Shown: one piece after another, positions 34,699 through 46,723 of the stretch
Position numbering within the stretch: the stretch's first letter is position 1
Layout of the letters: each line of letters starts with the position of its first letter
NCBI GenBank assembly: GCA_019454045.1
Contig: SKCR01025343.1
Location: 1-64,000 of the forward strand
Reading direction: 5' to 3'
Origin: Zanthoxylum bungeanum
Lineage: Eukaryota > Streptophyta > Magnoliopsida > Sapindales > Rutaceae
Length of the DNA: 64,000 bases
The notes under the pieces: model-generated
Seen by the model: the letters and a program-made list of their open reading frames with translations, nothing else
Databases searched by the model: none
Told to the model about the DNA's origin: nothing
Made by a program: the position numbers and the translations under genes

Positions 34699-35696
34699 CC
34701 TAACATTTTGCTAGTCCTCGAGCAAAACATAGAATAACATATTTTAACTAAGCCACTTTCGTAGGGATCACGATTACATTTAGCGTATGCAACAAGCCTT
34801 TAAACCCCTATGTGTCCCTAGTGGACGAGTTATAGTCTCGTGAGGGTTTACTTCAATGATACCCACAAACATTCTATAAAAGTAAAAAGGTAGTGAAACT
34901 AATGCATACAAAAGCAAAAATACAAAATAATAGATATATAAACAACGTCCTCAGAGAATGTCTAGCATCAAAGTTAGAGGAACTTTCAAAACGTATATTC
35001 CAACTAAAATCCTTTCTTTTGAACAATATATCTAAATCAGACTCAAGGTGTGTGTGTGAATAATTCTGCAAACAGCTTCGATTCTAAGTTGTCAACTCGG
35101 TGATTTCGTCTCAACTCTCAGTAGTTAATGGGTCAAACCAATCTGAGTATCTAAAATGATTTTTTTTTATTTATTTACAACATCTTTGATCCATGTAGCG
35201 AGATTTGGGCCAGTGGCTCCCAAACCTGATGGTTTTAGGGCACTAGGTGTTAAAACACCCCTACGGACTTAATCATCTGGATCTTGGATGTTTAATAAAC
35301 TAAAACAAGCTTTCCCGTTTGACGCGAACTATCACTTCTTATTGAGGCAAGATGCCTGGTTACTAAGTACTTGCTTGGTTTAGTTTATTTTTCCTTTTTT
35401 TTTCCATACCGCACATAATAATTGCAGACAGAAACAGAAAATTAGGCAAACAGTCATTCATTAATCACTAATTATTTTAACTAATCACTTTGTTAATTCC
35501 TTATTATCTAAACCTAGCATTGTCCCCAATGCGTTAGAAAACATAAATCAAAAGTAAGGAACAATAGTACCTGAGTTTTTTTTTTTTAGTCATCGGCCTC
35601 CTCCTCGTCACTGTCAATATTTGGATATGGTGGAAACTGGTCATCTTGAATTCCCACTTGTCTTGCAATTTTTTGGAGCAGTTGAACCATGTATCC
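34699..35696 (-). other. Element L 3' untranslated part, no gene seen
   Basis: About 1 kb between the PF20167-like ORF and the polypurine tract. No recognisable protein. T-rich runs near 35160 and 35578. Confidence 0.5.
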
Positions 35697-36620
35697 TTAC
35701 TGAGATTCCAATCTAGTGACCCTCTGTGTTAAGGAATGAGGCTGAGATGATCTGTGTGATCGTGGAGGTGGTTGATGTGGTGCAGGTGCAGGTGCTGAAG
35801 AGGATGATGGCGCTGTAAAAGCTGGTCTCTCTGTATAAAATTGCTGGATAATTCTATCAGTTATGGCTGTCATGGGCTGCGTTAATTCCTCCATTGGTTC
35901 AACAGGAACCATGGCCTGTGTGCATAAGGATGATATCAGATAGCAGTAAAACAGGCCAGCCTTTGTCGATCTGGAAGCCCAAGCAATGTTGGTCGATATC
36001 AGCTGGCCAACATTAATCGTATATCCGTTCAGAATGTAGTATAACAAAATCATATGTTCCTTCGTGACATATGTGATATGCGATCCTGGTAACAAGGTTT
36101 TAGTCACGAAATGGAACAAAACTTTTGTCTCAGGCTTCAGCATCTTTGAACTCATCTTCATATATTCTCCAGTGCTACTCATGACCCAAGCAACATTTGG
36201 AACATATAAAGTTTCTGTGAGATTAGTGATATCAATGTTCTTCATTGCCGCAGAATACTCATCTTCCTTCATCTCTGGAATGTCATAAAAACTGTTAATC
36301 GTTGAGGAATCAAATGATATTTGTCGACGTCTCACCATTACCACACTTGCATGATGCTCATAAGAATTTACGTAAAACTCCCGTACAATAGCTGCAAAGG
36401 CGGGGTGAGGCTGCTGACAAAGCTTTCGACAGTGCCGTTCTGTGATAATCCTGTCAACATCTGGAAATAACCCTAGGTTGATATCAAATCCCTTCTCCAT
36501 AATTTGATGTTTCCTGGTTATTCCATCCTCATATCGCTTCTCCGCAGCGGCTGATACGAATTTAAAATCATCAAATGTATGTGCGGCAGAAGTCGATGCC
36601 CTGTATCTTTTTAGCGGCAT
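35697..36620 (-). CDS. Putative plant transposon protein (PF20167-like), 307 aa
   Basis: The longest intact element ORF in the window. It starts MPLKRYRASTSAAHTFDDFK, and residues 20-220 resemble the putative plant transposon protein domain found in Athila-like and other non-autonomous elements (motifs such as KRYEDGITRKHQIMEKGF, AAIVREFYVNSYEH and RRRQISFDSSTINSFYDIP). The C-terminus, about residues 265-307, is a low-complexity Ser/Pro/Ala/His tail. It lies in the env position, between the gag-like frame and the 3' LTR. Its biochemical role is not known; it is not a DDE transposase by any motif I can see. Intactness could mean recent activity or chance. Confidence 0.7.
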   Translation of the reverse strand: MPLKRYRASTSAAHTFDDFKFVSAAAEKRYEDGITRKHQIMEKGFDINLGLFPDVDRIITERHCRKLCQQPHPAFAAIVREFYVNSYEHHASVVMVRRRQISFDSSTINSFYDIPEMKEDEYSAAMKNIDITNLTETLYVPNVAWVMSSTGEYMKMSSKMLKPETKVLFHFVTKTLLPGSHITYVTKEHMILLYYILNGYTINVGQLISTNIAWASRSTKAGLFYCYLISSLCTQAMVPVEPMEELTQPMTAITDRIIQQFYTERPAFTAPSSSSAPAPAPHQPPPRSHRSSQPHSLTQRVTRLESQ

Positions 36621-36639
36621 TTTTACAGAAATTCCGATA

Positions 36640-37952
36640 GAATTTCCCTTAAAATCTCAAAGTTACCCACAAATTACCCTAAAAACTATCAACTCAATAC
36701 GTCCAATTTCACCAAACTGCGCCCCCGAAACTACGAATCAATCAATCTCAACACTTCCCAAGTTCAATCAATCACAACCAATACTACCAATACCATACAA
36801 TTTATCAAATTCTCTTTAAATCTTCAATATTAAAAATTTAAATTTGACCTTTGTTTTCAATTTTTTTTGGCTCGCCAGTGGGTGTTCTGTTGCTTGGTGG
36901 AATCAGTTTCTGGTTGACTGGTTAGTTTTCGGTTCGGCAGAGAGGGTTCGTGGTTAGGGGTGGTTTACGGCTGTGAGTCACGGTGGTTATGTTGATACGG
37001 TCGGCTGTGGTGGTCTCGGGTTCAGTGGATGATGGCTCGGTAAAGGTGGAGGCTTGGCTTGGCTCAATGGTGGCTCGGTTTTGGCTCGGTGGTTTACGGT
37101 GGTTTGGTTTCTGGTGGGCTTCGGTAGTGGATCGGCGAAGGTTACAGCTGGTAGATCTTGGTTAAAGGCTCGGCGACTGGTGGTCTCGGCTCTGTTGGTT
37201 CTCGATGGTGAGTGTCTCGGCTGTGACTCGGTTGTGACTCGGTGAAGGAAGGGCTCGGTCACGGTGATGAAGGTCTCGGTAAGGGTGGGTGATGGCTCGC
37301 AGTTTCTGGTTGTGGTTTGGTGTGGCTGGATCTAAGTGAGGGTGGCTGGATCTCGGTGATAGTTGTAGGCTTTGGTTGAGAGAAAATGGTGAGGTTTGAG
37401 TAATGGAAATGAAATCAGTCTCGGCGGCTGCCAATATTAGGCCTGTAATCGAGTCAATGTCGCGACGCACAAATCGGTCTGGCGTCGCGACACTCGGTTT
37501 TTAAGGTTAGGAAATTTTTTTTTTTTGGCAAAACCAAGTCTTACGACGGATAAATCCTCTGGGACGCGTCTCAAGAGTTGCCTCCTTACTCGGCCGTCTC
37601 TTTAGGATTGATTTTACATTTTCGTGATTTTGTCAAATTTTTATTTTATGAAAATCCCGCTTGCACTGGCTTGCTTTGTCCTGAAAAATTCCGTTTTTAT
37701 TTTTCCTGCAAAACTAACACACAAATTAAAAAGTTCACACAAAATATGAAAACAAATTACAACAAATTGCATGGGTTGCCTCCCTGCTAGCACTAAATTT
37801 TTCGTCTTCAGCCAGACGTGACTGAAATTCATCTGTTAAGGAGGTTTCAATGTCATTTTGGATGTCCGATTAAAGACAATCCCGTGAGCGTTGCTTTTGA
37901 AGGGTCTCTTCCAACGGTAAAGTGGCAAAAAGAATTTTGTCACATTCAGTGC
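36640..37952. other. Element L spacer with GGCTCGGT-rich low-complexity part
   Basis: Between the two ORFs. From about 36880 to 37400 the plus strand is G/T-rich with many GGCTCGG and GGTGG words; open frames there are compositional. GTCGCGAC words occur near 37460 and 37483. No protein was recognised. Confidence 0.6.
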
Positions 37953-39098
37953 TTATGCCACCTTTTCAACCTTTGTTGCTCCAGTGGTTCCTGAAAAGAA
38001 AGAATTAAAATCAGGAGGTCTCGTATGGTGCTTGAATTTGAATGAAAGTTCCATTCTGTCAAGCTTCTGGGTTATATCTTTGATTAGTACTCCCCAAAAC
38101 GGTGATGTTTCTTCTGAATGCTCTGGATCTTTAATAAGTTCAGACATTTGCTCCTCTATTTGCTCTGCTTCTTGCTCCACCTTTTCTTCACAGATGTATT
38201 TTAAAATTTCCGTATTCAATTCTTCATCTGTCATCTGTGAAATGCATGCTCCAGAAGTATCAACGTGAGGATATAAAGATATGTCTGACATTAGGTCTTC
38301 ATCCTCTGAGGCTGATGTGATTGGCTTAGATAAAACTTCTTCAAACATTTATGCAAAGCATTCTCCAAGATCTTTATTTTGAGGCTGAAAAGTTTCATCC
38401 TCCTTTGTTGGTGCAATTGGTACTAACAGCTCAACTTCATCCTCGTCAGAATCTGAATAATAAAAATCAAATTGAGACTTCGCTGGTTTGGGTTCCCGAA
38501 CTAATACCTCAGATTCCTGATACTGCTCAGCCTCTTCCTCTATTAAGGTGTCATTGTGGATCTCTGGGTACTCGAAGGCTTTGTCAGTTTCATCTGATAA
38601 TTCTTCTTGAGGTAACTGTCTCGTTTGATCTGTCAGTCTCTGAATGATCTGAATACTTTCAAATCTATTCTGGCATGTTTCAAGCATTATATCCAACTTT
38701 TCGTCTTGTTTCTTGACCCAATCTTTGAGCATGTCAATCATCTGATCTTCTTCTTATTGTTATGATTGTTGATGAAGATCATTGTAGGTGGGAGGTGGAT
38801 AAGATGGAAAATGTGGTTCTGTGAAATGTGATGGCTCATCATACCATGAAGGATCTTGATAACTATGCCACCCTGGATGGTAGTTGTATTCGCAATAATA
38901 TCTAGGGTGGTTACCATTACATATGTCACATCTCCCCATTGCGTTCTGTTGAGCAAATATGGTATTGTTTGGTTCTGGCATCCAGTGATAGTTGTTACGC
39001 TGGAGAACAGGCCTCAGAAAACCGGACCGTTGCTCCCAGATTTGGGGTGTATCTTCTAGTAAAGCTCGTGATCTCTCAATCTCCCAATAATGTTCCAT
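37953..39098 (-). pseudogene. Element L gag-like protein with zinc knuckle
   Basis: A single minus-strand frame of 381 codons interrupted by three TAA codons (near 38760, 38752 and 38350), each explainable as CAA to TAA. It starts MEHYWEIERSRALLED, has a short CX2CX3HX4C knuckle CDICNGNHPRYYC at about residues 57-69, then a Tyr/Pro/His-rich part, then a long acidic region (DSDEDEVE, EEEAEQYQ). It occupies the gag position after the primer-binding site. It probably binds element RNA; capsid function is not evident. Confidence 0.72.
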
Positions 39099-39211
39099 TT
39101 TTTTTCAATCACTTGAAACAAAAGAATGAAATAAAAATTACAGATAAAAATAAAGAAAATTAGATACAAGTAAATTAGATAGCTTCAAAATTAATAACTC
39201 AAGAAAAATAA

Positions 39212-39230
39212 GTCCCCGGCAATGGCGCCA
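39212..39230 (-). other. Element L primer-binding site
   Basis: Minus-strand TGGCGCCATTGCCGGGGAC lies six bases inside the 5' LTR end. Words of this kind are typical primer sites of Athila/Tat-type Gypsy elements. The priming tRNA is not assigned here. Confidence 0.75.
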
Positions 39231-40138
39231 AAAACTTGACCGACGTAAACACACGCGTATAACGCAAGCGCACGTATCGTTCAAGTAGTATAAAAATATC
39301 GATCCCACGAGGACTTAATTCCTACTGTTATTATTAATTATTGAATCTATTTATTTACAGATATCTAATTGAGGGAGAAGTGAATGATTGCTTGATTGAT
39401 TTGGTTGATTGTAGATTTTCTAAATAAATAAATAAATAAAAAGACAAAATAAAATACTAAGGAAAATAACAAAAGACACAAAGATCTAGGGTTTTGAATC
39501 ATTCTAATATCTTTTAAAAGATGAAGTGATTATTTTATGTTTGTGTAATAAATCAGTTTACTAACCTGGAACACGAAATTATGCAAAAGCCTCTGTCGAT
39601 GGTTAGACGCAAATACCAAGTTTAACCCAATTGAACCATATGTCTATGTCAACCAAATTATTTGGAGTCATTAAGTTTAAGTTCCAATTATGGCTACCCC
39701 CGCCCGACAGGTGTCCTGTAAGGAAATCTATTAAAAGGTTATATATCCTCAAGGAAGATCATGGGCTATTAAGTCTAAGGCTGAAACCTAAAATCCCTAT
39801 GTCTAGTTCATTTTAGATTTACCACATCAATCTTATGGGTGATCAGACAACAAGAAGCATTAAGCTTAAGACTTAATAAGTAAACCTTTAAATTACCCAA
39901 ACTATAAAATAACCCCTTATAAACCGGTGATATTAGAATTCATCACAACCCAAGATAACTAACACATAACTAGGGCTAGTAAAAAATTAAAAGTAAAAGA
40001 TATAAAATAAAAATATTGAAAAGTAAAAGACATAAAGTAAAAGCTGAAAAGTAAAATAAAATGCTAAGGTAAAATGATCAACTTTTACTATTTACTATTT
40101 AGATATCTCCCTTAATATAATATATTAACTTGTGATTA

Positions 40139-40336
40139 TTTTACCAACCAGCCATATAGGCGGTAACCTGATTAAGTCAAATTAAGTCCAACTAGCCATA
40201 AAGGCGGAACCAAAATAAACCTGCCATATAGGCGGTAAGAAAATTTAATTACCAACCGACAAATCTGGTGGTATCCTTGATTAGTCAGGTTTAAACCAGA
40301 TTAAAATGAATTACCAACCGACCAATCTGGCGGTAT
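40139..40336 (-). repeat. Spaced palindromic motif array in 5' LTR, five copies
   Basis: Same arrangement as 33467-33663, including the ACCGACCAATCTGGCGGTA variant. The spacers are conserved between the two LTRs of this element but differ from those of the solo and truncated LTRs. Confidence 0.88.
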
Positions 40337-40749
40337 CATTTTTAAGTCAATATTTTAAATACTGAATATATTATTTTTAAGGGAGATTAATCTAAATAGT
40401 GAGAGTAAAAGAATTACCTTTCACCCTAGCTAGGGAAGTTACCTTCTCATGGTGAATAGTAAAAATTGTAAAAAGTAAAAAAGTAAATTACTATATTTAC
40501 AAAACGTAATTAAAATTATTTACAAAACTAAAAACTAAAAACTAAAAACTAAAAGAAACTAGATAGAGAAACTCTATCTTTACATCAAAGAGATGAGAGA
40601 GAGTGGTACAACTGAAACTGAAATTTCGAGCTCAATTTATAGGCCTCGGTGGGGTTCCAACGTCGCGACGCCAAGGCCCTTGGCATCGCTACGCCAGCTT
40701 CTGTTGACGTGGCACACTTTGGTTCATCAGCTGCAGATTCTGGATAAGG

Positions 40750-41160
40750 TGATAAGGTGACACGTGGCTAGGTGGTTGGGGCTCAATTATTGTGACATGT
40801 GGCGGCTTCTGATTGGTCGGCTAGATTCTTATCCGCCACATGTCAGATAGGGATAAGAGAGCCAATAATTGATGCTGACGTGGCGGTGATGTGGCGACAC
40901 GTGGCAAAGTGACTGTCGGCACCATAGAATTATGACACGTGGCACTTCCTGATTGGCTGATGATGACGTGGCGGTGTGGTGGCATGTTGACTCGGTCAAC
41001 TGATGATGTGGACGATGATGTGGCAATGACGTGGAGTGACACGTGGCGACACGTGGCAATAGCGACTGTCGGCACCGTAGGATGGTGACACGTGGCACGA
41101 CGCACGTTAGCAAATTCAAACTTTTCTCAGATTCTGACACGTGGACCCGGCGCATGTTAG
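40750..41160 (-). repeat. ACGT-motif array in 5' LTR U3
   Basis: Words such as GTGACACGTGGC near 40757, 40900 and 41086, and CTGACGTGGC near 40874. Compared with the 3' LTR there is an additional GACACGTGGC unit near 41046. The array is in the U3 of the LTR that would drive transcription of element L. Confidence 0.82.
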
Positions 41161-41386
41161 CACTGTTCGGCGTACGTTAGGCGTCGGGATGCGTCAAATT
41201 ACCAAAATGCCATTTTCGTCCAATTTTCACTATTTTGGCCCAAATCACCTCCAGAATGTCCTGAAACTTTATTTATCTACAAAATAGCATAAAACACATC
41301 AAAATATTCATAAAACTCAAGAAACTATACAAAATATTAGGTTAAATGAGTAGAAAATAGTGATAGATTTACCACTCATCATGGCA

Positions 41387-42983
41387 AGACATGACACATT
41401 AAGCCTATGTGCTTATGCTGCATAAATATAAGAAAAGGCTTTACAGTGTCACCTAGATTTTATTCGTCAAATTATGTTTCTCAAGTTTCTGCACTAGCTA
41501 AACAGACAGAAATTATTAGTAAGAAACTAGCTTTGTTGACTGGGAATATTCAAGTGACAGAGATTCCTAGAAAGTTTTAGGTAAGAAAGCAAGATGACTT
41601 CCCATCTACCTCTAAATGCCTTGATAGGCATGATGAGAGTGCACTTTAGTGCAACTCTTCTTAGAAGTTGAATTTGTTTTCTCATTGCATATATGTGCGC
41701 ATGTGTTTTATATTTTTGCACGTTTATTTTATTTCCACTGCATATTGGGGGGTGTGTGTGTTTTATTTTTGTTATATGTACCTTGGTATATAGGATGGAA
41801 ACCCGGACAAAAATTTCATAGCTGATTCCGAATGGACGGTAGTATGATTCGCACTCGGGATATAACTCCACGTACTATTAGATATTGACAAACCTTGTTG
41901 TGTCTTTTCTTACTTTTGTGTTGAAAATAAAAAAAAATACAAAAATAATATAAAATGAAAAAGAGAAAAATAGTTTTGTAACTTGTTAGAGCATGAAAAG
42001 CTTGTTACATGTGATCCTGATATGTAGGATGTTTGATTATGCATGTATAATATGCATTTATGTTTTCTTGATGTTCTATATGCATAAGTGTGTGCGATAA
42101 AAATAATTGGTATATATTTTGCTTGTATTTTACTTACATATTTTTTTACTGTCAAGGCCTGATAGCATGTATGAGTTTTTGGATAGGCAATATAATCTCT
42201 ACCATACTTTTCTCACTAAATCATGTGACCTTTGACTAGATGACCTAATGTTATCCCATGTAAAAATAATAAAAAAATATATAAATAAAGATTCAGTTTA
42301 CATGAGACTCAAATGCAAAAGAGCCAATGGGCCAAATGCATAAGATAAGGGCAAAAATCCTTCACACGAAAGAGTTTTATTTATGAGCACATGATATTTA
42401 GGGGGGAATTATATAGCATGCAACCAATGTTACTTATTTTCAGGTCCTAGTTGTGTTGTGTTTGAACAGATATTTGTGAACTTAAGAGATGAGATTTCTT
42501 TCATTATGTCTCACTCATAAAATAAGGTCTTAGCCTTAATTCGTTGTGCACATATTTTTCATGCAAGTACTTGTTATGCCTTTTTCTGTCATATGCATGC
42601 ATGTCGTATTTAGAAAAATTTAAAGTGATGCATATTATCTCATGTCATAAATAGTTGAACACTGACTGGGTATCATTATACATGCTTCAAGTGCTGTTTC
42701 TGTCATTCTTTTTTATTTATTTTTTTAACTCAATGTGTGCCTATGTGTGCTTCATGTTTCTGCATACATATCTTTTTGCATACCTATGAGTGTGTACTTC
42801 CCATGTGTTATTTTTGCTAACTGAATAAGGCTAGCATGTGTTGTTTACCCTGGTACTTTACCCATTGTCATTTCGTGAAAAAAAAGGGATAATAGTTTAG
42901 TAATTTGGAAAATTGGAAGTCGTAGTATATCCATTTGATATCTTTGTTTTAAGGAGGGTATGATCAATAGAGAGTATGATATC
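41387..42983 (+). pseudogene. Copia-E gag end and degenerate downstream region
   Basis: Continues the gag frame cut at 32557: the second zinc knuckle reads HHCG on the left and HIKPMC on the right of element L. A further gag-like segment (LLTGNIQVTEIPRKF-like) follows to about 41590. After that no protease, integrase or reverse transcriptase is recognisable; the AT-rich DNA to 42983 resembles the long non-coding 3' region of SIRE-type elements. So pol was deleted before Copia-A inserted at 42984. Confidence 0.6.
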
Positions 42984-44891
42984 TGTTGGACAATTATGAC
43001 CCATAGCGTCACTATTTGTAAAATACATTGTGTTTTTGTACAAATTAATTATGTAGCAAAGGAAATTGCCTTTTATCATTTCGTAAGTAGATTACTTAAA
43101 TGTGTGAATGATGAAAGTCCTTATGATTAGTTCCGGATTGAGATAATATGAGATAGTATCAATCCACGACGGTTTAATCATTAAATATCCCTAGTCGTAG
43201 TATTATCGAGACTGGACATCGATAATGTGGAATAGACTAGTATCACACTTGTGCGTGTTATGGAAGCATAACATCATAGTTCTCATATATTTAAGTATTG
43301 GATACTTATGCAAGTGTGGTAGGTGGTTGTGTTTTACCGATGGTACGGAAAACAGCTTCGCTCTGGATAGACCCTACGGAATCCCATTGGTAGTATGACT
43401 ATGTGTCTATGGGAGTTCGCATCAGGGTAGGTGTATTTGGTCTTAACCTGAGACTTGCATCATTAGTACTTACGACAATCAATACGCTTTGGTTTTGGTC
43501 GTCCAGGGCCTTAACATGTTTTGTGTACGCCTCTTCTGGGTTTATTGAGAATCATAGTGTATTGGGTGTGATGTCAAGACGGAAGTATCACTTCAGTCAT
43601 ATGGAGATGGTGGTCACGCAGGGATACAGAACTGGTTCTCTAAAGGTTTGCAACCATCGGGATAATATGACTAGGTCATGATTATCCAATAATAAAGAGA
43701 CTAGTTACTAGTGATTCGATATATGCTTCGTACGGGGCAGACAATATTCCAGCCCCAGGCCTTGCACGTTACATCCGATACTGGATTGATATACGCAATA
43801 CTATGTATACTACGCCTGACATAGATTATATATTCCATTAAGAATATTTCTGGAGAATTGAGTAGGCACGGTGCTTTGCTAGAAGCCAACCATGTCTTGT
43901 AAATCGGTAAAAACGTAGTACTAGGTACGTACGTGTTCGGATAGTCCGGCAACCGGATTTACTGCCAACATATCCAGGGATCTCTTGGGTCGCTTCTCGA
44001 AGATTCACCGATGACGTATGATTCGAACTTTATTAATCTGGGATTAACATCGGAGAGACTTTATCTGGGATAAAGCACTATTGGAAGAGATAGAACGATT
44101 AATTTGGAATTAATCAATAAAATAATATACTCGATATATTAAACGAAATTAGAGTTCGATGCTTAATCAAAATTAGATTTTAATTCGGGCAAACGAGTTA
44201 ATTTAGAATTAATTCGTTAGTAATATTAATAGTAATTTTGCTAGGCATAATTATTTAATTAAATTCGATTTAATTACATTGCGACGAAAGTTCGTTAATT
44301 CGGAATTAGCGAACCCGAGTCCGGGAGTGTTTGCGGGCCCACTCACATTTTGAATCAAGTGGGGCGCACATGTCACATCTCTTGTCACTTTAAGTTGCTT
44401 TTAGTTGATGGGTTTTGGTGAATTTGGTGAAGGCTTGTTTTACACTCAATCTTGATAGCATGAATGACTATTACCAAACCAAGTTTTGGTATATCATTTT
44501 AATTGATTTTTGAAATCACACACTAGCTCACTCTCTCTCATTTTTCACGCAAATTGCAAAGAAAAACACTCTCCCATTTTCTTTCTTCTCTTGACCGAAT
44601 CTTGAAGGAGGAAGAAGAGAAATTTTGTTGCGAAATTTCTAAAGGCTACCACCTCAAAGGGATTATAACAAGGTGATAGGGAAACCATCCCAATTGCTTG
44701 GAATCACCATTGGAAGCTTGGAGCTTGGAGCTCAAAGAAAAAATGACCTCATTGGCCGAAATCAAAGGGAAATTTTGTTGTTCTTCGCATCATAAATCCG
44801 TTCAATGTAAGTGTGTTTCCGCCACTATTCTTTGTGTATTCATTCTATTTCTATGCTTAAATGATCTTGGGATTAACCTAGAAACCCAATA
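42984..44891 (+). mobile_element. Copia-A 5' LTR
   Basis: Starts TGTTGGACAATTATGACC and ends AAACCCAATA (the canonical end is CCAACA, as in the copy ending at 31044). The right LTR differs by scattered substitutions, about three in the first 110 bases. The predicted frame at 43403 is LTR sequence present in all copies and is not a gene. Confidence 0.95.
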
Positions 44892-44892
44892 A

Positions 44893-44905
44893 TGGTATCA
44901 ATGAG
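44893..44905 (+). other. Copia-A primer-binding site
   Basis: TGGTATCAATGAG directly after the LTR resembles the initiator tRNA-Met site TGGTATCAGAGC with an inserted or changed base. Confidence 0.8.
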
Positions 44906-46723
44906 CCATTTTGAGCATGAAATATACTTAGGGTAAAATTTGGGTAAATTGGATTTGAGCATGTTTTGACTAAATTACTTGTTTGAGCATGCTTGTATAT
45001 GGATGACTTGGAGTTGTTTGTGATCATTTTTGTGAAAAATGGATTGGATCAATTTTTCCCCAAATCATTGGCTTGGCCGAATGCTATTAGTGCCCTATAG
45101 TCATGATATTTTTTGTCCCTTTGATCATTGGATGACTTGAAACAATTGGGAAATGTTGATTTGTAATTCAATCGGATTGAAAACGAAATCGGACATAAAA
45201 ACCCCATGAATGTCGTGAGCTACCTAGCATGAAATGAGATGATTTTTTGAATCAATTATGTTGGACATGTGTTGATGATGAAAAGCATGATTAATTGGTT
45301 AGATTAGTATTTTTGAAATGTTAATTTAATGGTTAATCATGTCTTAACACTTTAATTAATTGAATTTTAAAATTTTGAATATTAAAGTTTAATTAATTAG
45401 GCTTGATTTAGAATTGGGCTTGTAATTGTTGTATTTGGGCCTAATGGGCTTGGTTGGGCCAAGTTGGTTTAGGCCAATTGGATTGGATCCATATTGGGCC
45501 TAAATCATTCCATTAAGTCCAAATATAACAAATGGGCTTTAAAAGTTTAATTGGGCCTTATGGGCCGAAATTGGTTTCTTGGCAAATGAGGGTGATTCCT
45601 TAATTGGGCTTGGTATTTGGGTTTGACCCACATTGACTAAAGCCCATGCCTTATGAAATCAATTGAAAGCCCATTGAACTTTAATTAAACAACATTGGAT
45701 GTTAGTTGGGCTTTGAGACCCGATTAGATTAGATTTGGAATCTAAGTCGTTAAAGCACATTAAAAAGTGTAGTTATTTAATTTGGAATTAAATAAATGAA
45801 TTAGTATTGAATACGAATTAAATTAGATTTAACAAGTAGTTCGATATAATTCAAGAATTCGTACTTTGTGTACTTATTCTCAAACGAGTTTGACTCGCGC
45901 AAAATCAAATCGTTGTTTGACCATTGGATGATCATTTAATTCAATGTAATGAGGTTTCTATTATTGTATTATGTAATTGGGTAGAAATAGAATAGTGCTA
46001 GCCGGGGAGAAGAAAATGAGTGATTTGTTCTAGGAATAATTTGTTAAATATATTAAGCGTTTTCCTTCCATTGAGTGATTCTTACTCAAGATCCAAGATT
46101 GGCACTGGTTTCTTGGCCAAAGTCAAGACCTTTGTCAATTGTGGATGTGTTTGACTCATGAAAGCTTTGTTCCATATCGGTGTCTTGTCCAAGTTGTGAT
46201 TTTTTGGCCAAAGTCAAGATCATTTCTTGTCCATCGACATTGATTATGAAGCTTTCCAAGGTCAATGGGTCCCGCTTAACTGGAATCATTAAGCTTGTTG
46301 TGCCAAAGCCAAGGCTTAGTTGATTCAGAGGAAAAGGTTAGGAAAATATATTGGATATATTGGCATATATATTGTATATATGTTTCGGACTTGGAGGTCC
46401 ACCTACCGGATCTAGGAATTGGATGAGATCCAATTGATCTTCGAGATCTACCTAGTTAAATATCATACAACTTGTTGGCCAAAGTCAAGGTTGTGTGTTA
46501 TTTAACGGGATCTTAGCCTACTAGGAAACTAGGTTTCCCGAGTACTCCACAGAGGGTTAGAGGCTCGCCGAAAATTAGTGGGAGGCTAGTATTGAATTTG
46601 CAATTTCGTTCAAATATTTAGCTTTACGCGCTTTCAAATTATTTTTTCAAAATTATTTTATTAGTTGGACTAATATTGTGTTATTTTTCTTGTAACAGTT
46701 AGACTGTACCATTACATTGTTAA
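44906..46723 (+). other. Copia-A leader with repeated TTGGCCAAAGTCAAG words
   Basis: A long leader before gag. The word TTGGCCAAAGTCAAG occurs near 46113, 46205 and 46474, with a variant TGTGCCAAAGCCAAGG near 46301. TTGGGC(C/T) words cluster between 45410 and 45720. No ORF in it resembles a protein. Confidence 0.65.

Larger units (their letters stand above)
32558..41381 (-). mobile_element. Element L: complete non-autonomous Gypsy-type LTR retrotransposon
   Basis: Two LTRs in the same orientation (32558-34688 and 39237-41381) bound an internal region of 4.5 kb. Both outer flanks are TGGCA (32553-32557 and 41382-41386), a perfect target duplication. On the minus strand the order is 5' LTR, primer-binding site, gag-like frame with zinc knuckle, GC-rich spacer, PF20167-like protein, polypurine tract, 3' LTR. 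No protease, integrase, reverse transcriptase or RNase H can be found, so it must have been moved in trans. It resembles large retrotransposon derivatives related to Athila/Tat Gypsy elements; that assignment rests on the primer site and the PF20167-like ORF. Confidence 0.88.
39237..41381 (-). mobile_element. Element L 5' LTR
   Basis: On the minus strand it starts TGATGAGTGGTAA and ends ACGTCGGTCA. It is 2145 bp against 2131 bp for the 3' LTR, with scattered substitutions and small indels. It contains the spaced palindrome array (40139-40336) and the ACGT array (40750-41160). Confidence 0.92.

Noticed and set aside
36983..37470. Several overlapping ORFs on both strands
   Set aside because: They result from GGCTCGGT-rich low-complexity DNA in the element L spacer that lacks stops in many frames.
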